In this document: positions 10,139 through 15,321 of the stretch, in pieces
Position numbering within the stretch: position 1 is the stretch's first letter
How the letters are laid out: each line of letters starts with the position of its first letter
NCBI GenBank assembly: GCA_002292165.1
Contig: DBBK01000130.1
Coordinates: 16,287-34,094, forward strand
Length of the DNA: 17,808 nt
From: Brevundimonas sp. UBA986
Lineage (GTDB): Bacteria > Pseudomonadota > Alphaproteobacteria > Caulobacterales > Caulobacteraceae
Reading direction: 5' to 3'
The notes under the pieces: generated by a model
What the model saw: only the letters and a program-made list of their open reading frames with translations
The model's database searches: none
What the model was told of the DNA's origin: nothing
Position numbers and translations under genes: made by a program

Positions 10139-10560
10139 CGCTTCACCCGCTGGCCGGCGGCGTCGATGACGACCTCGCCGTCCTCCTTGGTGAAGGGCTT
10201 GAGATCATCGGCGGGCAGAAGATCTAGCACGGCCTCCGATGGCCGGCAGAGTCGAACGCCCATGGGACTGACGACGATCGGGCGGTTGAGAAGAATCGGA
10301 TGGGCCTCGATCGCGTCGAGCAGTTGATCGTCCGTCAGGCCCGGGTCCCCGAGGCCCAGCACGGCGAAGGGCGTGCCCTTTTCGCGTAACAGGTCGCGCA
10401 GCGGCGCGCTGGTGCGTTCGGCCAGCCAGGCGATCATGGCCCGCGACGGCGGGGTCTTCAGATACTCGACGACGTGCGGCTCCATGCCGACATGGCGGAT
10501 CAGCTCAAGCGCGTTGCGCGACGTCCCGCAGGCGGGGTTGTGATAGATGACGACGTCCAT
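10135..10560 (-). CDS. arsC: Arsenate reductase, glutaredoxin-dependent type
   Basis: 141 aa, matching E. coli R773 ArsC in length (141). It reduces As(V) to As(III) using glutathione and glutaredoxin in the cytoplasm, supplying substrate for Acr3. The catalytic Cys11 is in YHNPACGTSRN, and the anion-binding arginines R59, R93 and R106 align with R60, R94 and R107 of the R773 enzyme with a constant offset of one. The ATG at 10560 follows an AGGA Shine-Dalgarno that overlaps the arsR stop codon (TGAGGATCCCATG), so translation after arsR is efficient. The stop overlaps the acr3 start by four bases. Confidence 0.96.
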   Translation of the reverse strand: MDVVIYHNPACGTSRNALELIRHVGMEPHVVEYLKTPPSRAMIAWLAERTSAPLRDLLREKGTPFAVLGLGDPGLTDDQLLDAIEAHPILLNRPIVVSPMGVRLCRPSEAVLDLLPADDLKPFTKEDGEVVIDAAGQRVKR

Positions 10561-10567
10561 GGGATCC

Positions 10568-10903
10568 TCAGGGGCGGCAGGGTGCGAGTTCGGCCAGTAA
10601 GGGCTGACACAGGTCCGCCCTCCCCTCGCAGCAGTCCTTAAGCAGGAACAGGACCAGCTCGCGGAACCGGTCCAGGTCGGCCCGGTAAATGATCGAGCGG
10701 CTGCGCCGCTCCGACCTGATCAGCCCCGCGCGGGTCAGAACGCCGAGATGGGACGACAGTGTATTGGCCGGGATGGCCAGATGGTTCGAGATCTCACCGG
10801 CCGGCAAACCGCCGGGTTCGTGGCGCACGAGGAGACGAAACGCCTCCAGCCGCGTAGACTGCGCCAAGGCGGCGAGAGCGAGAATCGAGGCTTCCGTTTC
10901 CAT
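10568..10903 (-). CDS. arsR: ArsR-family arsenic-responsive repressor
   Basis: 111 aa winged-helix repressor of the ars operon. The recognition helix region is IPANTLSSHLGVLTRAGLI (44–62), with a β-wing at RRSRSIIYRA. The classical α3 ELCVC As(III) site is absent; here that segment is GEISNHLAI. Instead, the C-terminus carries C91-C92 and C99, with C109 near the end. This resembles the alternative As(III) site of Acidithiobacillus ferrooxidans ArsR (C95, C96, C102), so metalloid binding is probably at the dimer-interface C-terminal helix. It is first in the arsR-arsC-acr3-arsN2-arsH operon. Its start codon lies inside a perfect inverted repeat that is probably its own operator. Only a weak GGA precedes the ATG. 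Confidence 0.95.
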   Translation of the reverse strand: METEASILALAALAQSTRLEAFRLLVRHEPGGLPAGEISNHLAIPANTLSSHLGVLTRAGLIRSERRSRSIIYRADLDRFRELVLFLLKDCCEGRADLCQPLLAELAPCRP

Positions 10904-10929
10904 AGTTCCGAATTAGTCGAACTATGGAA
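10898..10929. promoter_or_regulatory. Perfect 11-bp inverted repeat, probable ArsR operator
   Basis: TTCCATAGTTC (10898–10908) and GAACTATGGAA (10919–10929) are exact reverse complements separated by 10 bp. The left arm covers the arsR start codon (10901–10903). A symmetric site of this length directly at the promoter of an autoregulated repressor is most simply the ArsR binding site. ArsR operators in other bacteria are also interrupted dyads near the start site. Confidence 0.8.
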
Positions 10930-10937
10930 GCGATCAA
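10910..10937 (-). promoter_or_regulatory. Predicted ars operon promoter
   Basis: On the − strand, TTGATC (10932–10937) and TAATTC (10910–10915) are spaced by 16 bp and resemble σ70-type −35 and −10 boxes. The −10 box lies inside the spacer of the operator dyad, so bound ArsR would block RNA polymerase. Transcription would begin about at 10903–10904, the first base of the arsR ATG, implying a leaderless or nearly leaderless arsR message. This is a hand prediction. Confidence 0.45.
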
Positions 10938-10955
10938 GCTCTCGCTTTCTTTTGA

Positions 10956-11924
10956 TCAGGCTGACCGACGTCCCAGCCTGTGGATGCCACGGATGTAAAC
11001 CAACTCCGCCAAGAGCTCGATCAGAGTCTGGGTGACGATAATGGCCGGGACCAGGGGGATGGCGCCGGGCACGACCAGGGCCAGCGGCAGGACCACGAGC
11101 GAGTTGCGGGTCCCAGCGCTAAAGGCGACGGCGCGGCCGGCTTCCGGCGTCAGCCGTGCGAGCCTCGAGACGGCCCATCCGATGAGCGGCGCCAGCACGG
11201 AGAAGGCGACATAGACCGGCACGACACTCAGGGTCCGGTCGAGGGTCTGTCCGAGTTGCGGCATGACCGCGGCGACGACGATGAAGAGCACCAAGGCCGT
11301 GGCCGGCACCGGCGCCAGGCCGAGACCAGACGAGACTCGCTCGCCCATTTTGCTGCGGGCCGCCCAGGTCTGGACCAGCGCCGCCAGAACGAACGGGATG
11401 GCGATCAGCCAGACGAAGGCGTGGATGAACGGACCTGGCTGCACATAGGCCGCCGCCTCGGCGCCGAGGAACAGACGCAGATAGATGGGCAAGAGCACCA
11501 TCTGGGCGATCAGCAGCATCGGTGTCGAGGCTAGGAGCAACCGGGCGTCCGCACGACCCAGATGAGCGAAGGTCACGACATAGTCGATGCAGGGACAGAG
11601 CAGCACCATCAGCACGCCGAGACGGATCAGGGGATCGGCCGGCAGGAACTGCATCAGGCCCAGGACGAACAGGGGCACAGCGATGAAGTTCACCGCCAGC
11701 AAGGCGCCCAGGAACCGCAACTCCTGAAGCGCCCGGCCGAGGGCGGCGACCGGCACCTGCAGGAAGGTGACGAACAGCATCAAGGCCAGCGCCGGATTGA
11801 TCGCTGATTCCAGCACTTCCGTGCGCGGTATCAGGAACCCGATGGCCGTCGCGACGATCACGGCGGCGAAATAGATCCAGACCTGTCGGGCTTCGAGGCC
11901 GTCGCGAAGTTCAGACGTGTTCAT
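10956..11924 (-). CDS. ACR3-like / BASS-family arsenic resistance permease
   Basis: 322 aa, about ten hydrophobic helices. It belongs to the bile acid:sodium symporter/ACR3 superfamily and resembles proteins labelled simply 'arsenic resistance protein'. The block LLCPCIDYVVTFAHLGRADA (C110, C112) parallels the ACR3 segment around its essential Cys. However, the position of the ACR3 helix Glu (NNFELAIAV) reads GTRNSLVVLPLAL here, with no Glu. Transport of arsenite is therefore likely from context but not certain; another metalloid or organic anion is possible. The ATG at 11924 has an AGGA Shine-Dalgarno about 7 bp upstream. It lies 52 bp upstream of arsR on the same strand, so its transcript may run into the ars operon across the ArsR operator. 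Confidence 0.8.
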   Translation of the reverse strand: MNTSELRDGLEARQVWIYFAAVIVATAIGFLIPRTEVLESAINPALALMLFVTFLQVPVAALGRALQELRFLGALLAVNFIAVPLFVLGLMQFLPADPLIRLGVLMVLLCPCIDYVVTFAHLGRADARLLLASTPMLLIAQMVLLPIYLRLFLGAEAAAYVQPGPFIHAFVWLIAIPFVLAALVQTWAARSKMGERVSSGLGLAPVPATALVLFIVVAAVMPQLGQTLDRTLSVVPVYVAFSVLAPLIGWAVSRLARLTPEAGRAVAFSAGTRNSLVVLPLALVVPGAIPLVPAIIVTQTLIELLAELVYIRGIHRLGRRSA

Positions 11925-12205
11925 CCCGGATCCTGACTTCGCACTGCACCCCTAACGGGCGCGACCGCCCCGGCTGTCAAGCCTCGTCCTGCGTTCCGCG
12001 GCAAGAGGGTGGACCGAACAACTGGCGGCGTTCGAGCGGCGTCGGCGCACGCCCGTAAGCTCTGGCGCGCGCACCGCACTTGAGGGTTTGGCTTGGTTCC
12101 TACTCCGGCTAAGATGGGCCCCGGCGGGCCTTGACCGGATAGCCTTTGATCTTGAGCCAGGGGACGTTCTGCGTCGGCGGCGATCACGGGTGAAGACGTC
12201 GAGCT
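11925..12205. other. Intergenic region upstream of the BASS permease
   Basis: About 280 bp with no supported gene. Frames that cross it have no conserved pattern or ribosome site. It should contain the promoter for the permease. Two hairpins can be seen: GGCCC-cggc-GGGCC at 12117–12130 and GTGAAG-8 nt-CTTCAC at 12190–12209. The second overlaps the end of the XRE reading frame and has no T-run. Confidence 0.35.
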
Positions 12206-12619
12206 TCACACAGAAGTTCCCGGCCCGCCCCCTCCCCTCCTCACCAACGGGCGACGCTGAGGCGGCGCCATCGATCCTTCTCCGCCAGAGGCACCTCGGC
12301 CAGATCGGCGTGATCGCGCCTGTGTGACAACCCGCAGCGCGAGCATCGCCTTGTTGTCCGCGCAGCGAACGGCGAACTCGGGGGAGCCGAGCGCCATACA
12401 GTCGATGATGGCGTAGGGATCACTGTCCGTGGCCTCGGCGAACCGGTGGATCCGCTCGAGATTGATCTTTCCCTTCCCGGCCTCGAAGTGTTCGTAGGAC
12501 CGCTTGGCCATGCCCATGGCGTCGGCGACCTCGGCCGGTTTCATCCGTCGATGCAGGCGGATCAACCGCAGGGCCGCAGCCAGGATTTCGTTTTGAGAGC
12601 GCGGACGATCGCTTTCCAT
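12206..12619 (-). CDS. XRE-like helix-turn-helix regulator with aberrant C-terminus
   Basis: 137 aa. Residues 1–90 look intact: an N-terminal SQNEILAAALRLIRLHRRMK, a helix-turn-helix (PAEVADAMGMAKRSYEHFEAG, about 23–43), and the block DSDPYAIIDCMALGSPEFAVRCADNK, which I recognise from small regulators of Caulobacter-type bacteria. After about residue 101 (VVTQ) the frame becomes Arg/Gly-rich with poor third-position GC. The neighbouring frame continues instead as DHADLAEVPLAEKDRWRRLSVARW and then stops (12241–12243). A one-base frameshift or a recombination breakpoint near 12315 is likely, so the native protein probably ended differently. The start at 12619 abuts, head to head, a fragment of hlyD, so its original promoter region appears to be missing. 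It may be non-functional. Confidence 0.6.
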   Translation of the reverse strand: MESDRPRSQNEILAAALRLIRLHRRMKPAEVADAMGMAKRSYEHFEAGKGKINLERIHRFAEATDSDPYAIIDCMALGSPEFAVRCADNKAMLALRVVTQARSRRSGRGASGGEGSMAPPQRRPLVRRGGGGPGTSV

Positions 12620-12836
12620 ATGCTCGGCTGCCTCGTACTGCTGCTCGCCTTCATCATCGCTGGCCTCTTCCTTGCGGCCCGTCCTGCCAAGGATCAGGTT
12701 CAGGGCATGGTAGAGGCCGAAACCTTCACCGTAGCGACCAAGGTGCCGAGCCGCGTGGAGCGCTTTCTGGCGTCAGAGGGCGATCAGGTGAAGGCAGGTC
12801 AAGAGTTGGCTCTGATGAGCAGCCCGGAGGTTACAG
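12620..12836 (+). pseudogene. Truncated HlyD/EmrA-type membrane fusion protein fragment
   Basis: About 72 codons are recognisable: a membrane anchor (LGCLVLLLAFIIAGLFLAA), then the start of a biotinyl-lipoyl-like region (VEAETFTVATKVPSRVERFLASEGDQVKAGQELALMSS). This is the canonical N-terminus of periplasmic adaptor proteins of ABC-type or RND efflux systems. The normal protein is about 300–350 aa; here homology stops at about 12830. From that point the DNA encodes an ABC-2 permease in a different frame, so the hlyD frame runs into meaningless sequence and ends at 13018. The 5' end is also suspect because the only nearby ATG (12620) touches the start codon of the opposite XRE gene. I call it a remnant left by an internal deletion. 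Confidence 0.75.
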
Positions 12837-14975
12837 CAGGCCCCGGTCGCCGTGGTCGATCAGGACAATTCGGTCTTCAGCCGCGCCGCAATTCGCAACA
12901 TGGAGGCGAGCGCCGGTGTTCGCGTGACCCATGCTCCGGCGACTATGACGGAGGCCATGGCCTTGATGCGACGGGGCAAGATTTACAGCGTCGCTCATTT
13001 CCCAGCAGGTTTTTCTGACGGGGCGTTTCGTCGGCCGGAACAGGTGACCGTGTCGTTCAATGGCGCCTTCCAGACGGTCGGCGCCTTGTCGGCCTTGGGG
13101 CAGAGCGCGGCCATCGCATCAGCGGCCGGCCAGCAGTTGCAAGAACGCGCGCGCCAGAGAGGATTGCCCGAAACCGCATTGCAACACCCCGCTGTTCAGG
13201 TGTCGATCGTCGGCAATCCGCAGCTCAGCTTCGAGCTTTTTCTCGGCGGACTTCTGGCGCCGGGTGTCCTTCATCTGCTGGCGGCTTGTTCCGCGGTGTT
13301 GGCGGTTGGTCGGCAAATGCAGGGCGGCTCATTCAAACGCTTCAAGGCCGAGATGGGCGGCTTCACGACGACAGCTCTGATCGGGCGACTCATTCCGCAC
13401 TTCGTGATCTTCAGCCTGTGGGGGTTGGCCTGGATCGCCTGGCTCGGCGGCGTCCGGGGCTGGGGTGTAGCAGGCTCTCTCCCTTTGCTGATCGTTGGCA
13501 TACTCGCCTTGATGGCGGTGAGCGTTGTCTTGTCGGCTTTTCTGGTCTCTGCGCTTGGCGAGGTGGATATGGCGTTCTCGGCCACCGCCATCTATTCGGG
13601 CGCGGCTATCGCCTTTTCCAACGGCACTCTCCCGTTGGACCATGGGCCGCGCTTCGCCCGGATCTGGAGCGATATCCTTCCCTATACGCACTATCTACGG
13701 CTGCAGACGGGCCAGCTGGTCACGGGTGCGACTTCCGCATCGGCATGGCGAGACTTGATGATTCTGAGCGGCGTCACCGTCATTGGTCTTCTTCTATCGG
13801 CGCTTTTCATCCGGGTACGAGCGCGTCTTGTCCCCAAGCCTGAGGATTTGAACTTTCCGCTTCCGCAACAGGGCGTTATCGCCGCCTTCGCCGCGACGTT
13901 CCGGAACCTGCCGAGTGCGCGGCCGGTCAGCAGTCTGCTGATCTTGGCCGTCGTCCTTTACGCCTTTTACTATCCGGCCGCCTATGCCGGACAGGCCGCG
14001 ACGGGACTGCCCATCGCCATAGCGACACCGACGCAGACCGCGCTGACGCGCACTCTTGTCGAAGACCTGAATGCTTCGCGCGAGATCGAGGTCGCCGCCG
14101 TGATTTCATCCCCTGCAGAGGGCTTTGAACTGATGCGGCGGGGCGTGGTCGATGGGGTCGTCGTCCTGCCTCAGCGTTTTGAGCCCGATCTGGTCAGGGG
14201 GGCGCCGACGGGCGTGGCCATCTGGCTGAACGGCGGTTATCTGGTTCGTGTCACAGCGGTCGGCAGAGCCGTCGCCGCCGCAACAGCGCAGGTCGCCGAG
14301 GCGCAGTTGAAAGGGCTGCCTGATATCGCCCGCGCCGTCAGATTAGCGCCGACCCTGAAGCAGGTTTCCCTCTTCAACCCGACGGAGGGCTACGGCGGTT
14401 ACGCCGTGCCGGCGGTCAGTCTTATCATCTTGCAGCAGACGCTATTGCTGGGAGCCGGCGTGATCACAGCCGTGCGTCGAGAGACCGGCGCGGCTAGGCT
14501 GAAACGCAGCGCGCGCTTGGGTCTGTGGCTGGCGCTTACGGCGATTGGGACAGCCTCCAGCCTCTTCTATTTCGGTTTCGTGTTCTGGTTTCAGGACTAT
14601 CCCCGCGCAGGCAACCTGATCGGCGTCCTACTGCTAGCGCCAATTTTTTCAGCGGCGGTCGCCGCTGTGGGTCTGCTTCTAGGCGCGCTTTTCGATCGCC
14701 ACGAACGGGTCTTGCAGGTTCTGGTCGGCACTTCCGCGCCCTTGTTCTTCTTGTCCGGCGCTGCGTGGCCGCATTTCATGATGCCTGAAGGTCTTGTCTG
14801 GCTCGCGCATTTTTCACCGTCTACCGCTGCCGTTCAGGCTTTTGTTCGCCTGAACGCCATGGGCGCCAGCCTTTGGGAAGTCTCAGGTTTGGCAGCCATT
14901 CTGACAGGCCTCGCTGTCATCTATGGCGGGGTCTGGGTCGTGTGTGGAACATTGCGTTCTGACCTGCTTCGATGA
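12837..14975 (+). pseudogene. Tandem ABC-2 transporter permease, N-terminally truncated
   Basis: The frame holds two YhhJ-like ABC-2 membrane modules in one polypeptide, about 710 aa. Module 1 begins abruptly at QQAPVAVVDQDNSVFSR, just after where its first membrane helix should be. Module 2 (from about residue 355) has the complete pattern: helix SSLLILAVVLYAFYY, then LPIAIATPTQTALTRTLVED, a periplasmic domain, and a membrane bundle ending near TLRSDLLR. Both modules contain the RRG periplasmic pattern (ALMRRGKIYS; ELMRRGVVDG). Such permeases work with an HlyD adaptor and an ABC ATPase to export drugs or lipids; the ATPase is not in the window. A possible start is GTG 12852 or ATG 12900, both without a strong Shine-Dalgarno and without the first helix. 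The loss is explained by the same deletion that cut hlyD. Codon use is good, suggesting recent decay. Confidence 0.72.
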
Positions 14976-15120
14976 CGTCAGGCGCCAACAAATCCGTTAG
15001 CTCGGGAGGAACAAAAAACTCTATCTCGACATCGGAATGGATGGCGACACTGCGGATGTCGGATCGTATGGCGCTTTGGCTGACATTCGCACTATCCATC
15101 GAAGGTGAACTGTTCAAACA

Positions 15121-15177
15121 TCGGCGACGGGCCTAGATCAGAACTCAACGAACAATCAGTAACTAGGCCCACGCCGA
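15121..15177. repeat. Long imperfect inverted repeat
   Basis: Left arm TCGGCGACGGGCCTAG (15121–15136) pairs with the right arm CTAGGCCCACGCCGA (15163–15177). The inner 8 bp (GGGCCTAG/CTAGGCCC) are perfect and the outer 6 bp pair after a small mismatch. The 26-bp loop is AT-rich compared with its surroundings. It may be a bidirectional terminator between convergent genes (no T-run seen), a recombination site or a mobile-element end. Confidence 0.55.
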
Positions 15178-15196
15178 GCTTCTATGTCGCGTTCTT

Positions 15197-15240
15197 GCAA
15201 AGCCGCCAATGTCCGCTTCTGGCGCAAGTCAGACTCTTCG
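15197..15240. repeat. NVRFWRKSD-like recurrent intergenic sequence
   Basis: The DNA around 15197–15240 translates on the + strand to KAANVRFWRKSDS. Short spurious peptides of the type NVRFWRKAD recur widely in alphaproteobacterial annotations because they come from a dispersed intergenic repeat. The match is by memory and short; it is noted as a repeat, not a gene. Confidence 0.35.
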
Positions 15241-15321
15241 GGTGGCGTTGGTCCAAGTCCCCTCAGCTCTGCCAGGTGGATGTCCGCAGCGAAAATCCGC
15301 TCGTCAGACCTTGCCGTCCTC

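Larger units (their letters stand above)
14976..15321. other. Convergent intergenic region with inverted repeat and recurrent element
   Basis: These 346 bp lie between the permease remnant (+) and the relaxase gene (−). No gene is supported: a 66-codon − strand frame starting at TTG 15117 overlaps the permease end and has unremarkable composition. The region holds a long inverted repeat (15121–15177) and a stretch resembling a common alphaproteobacterial intergenic repeat (about 15197–15240). AT content is higher here (for example a run of A at 15014–15019) than in flanking genes. Confidence 0.5.

Noticed and set aside
14917..15117. A 66-codon − strand frame with TTG start
   Set aside because: It overlaps the permease end, has no ribosome site and resembles nothing recognisable; not supported as a gene.
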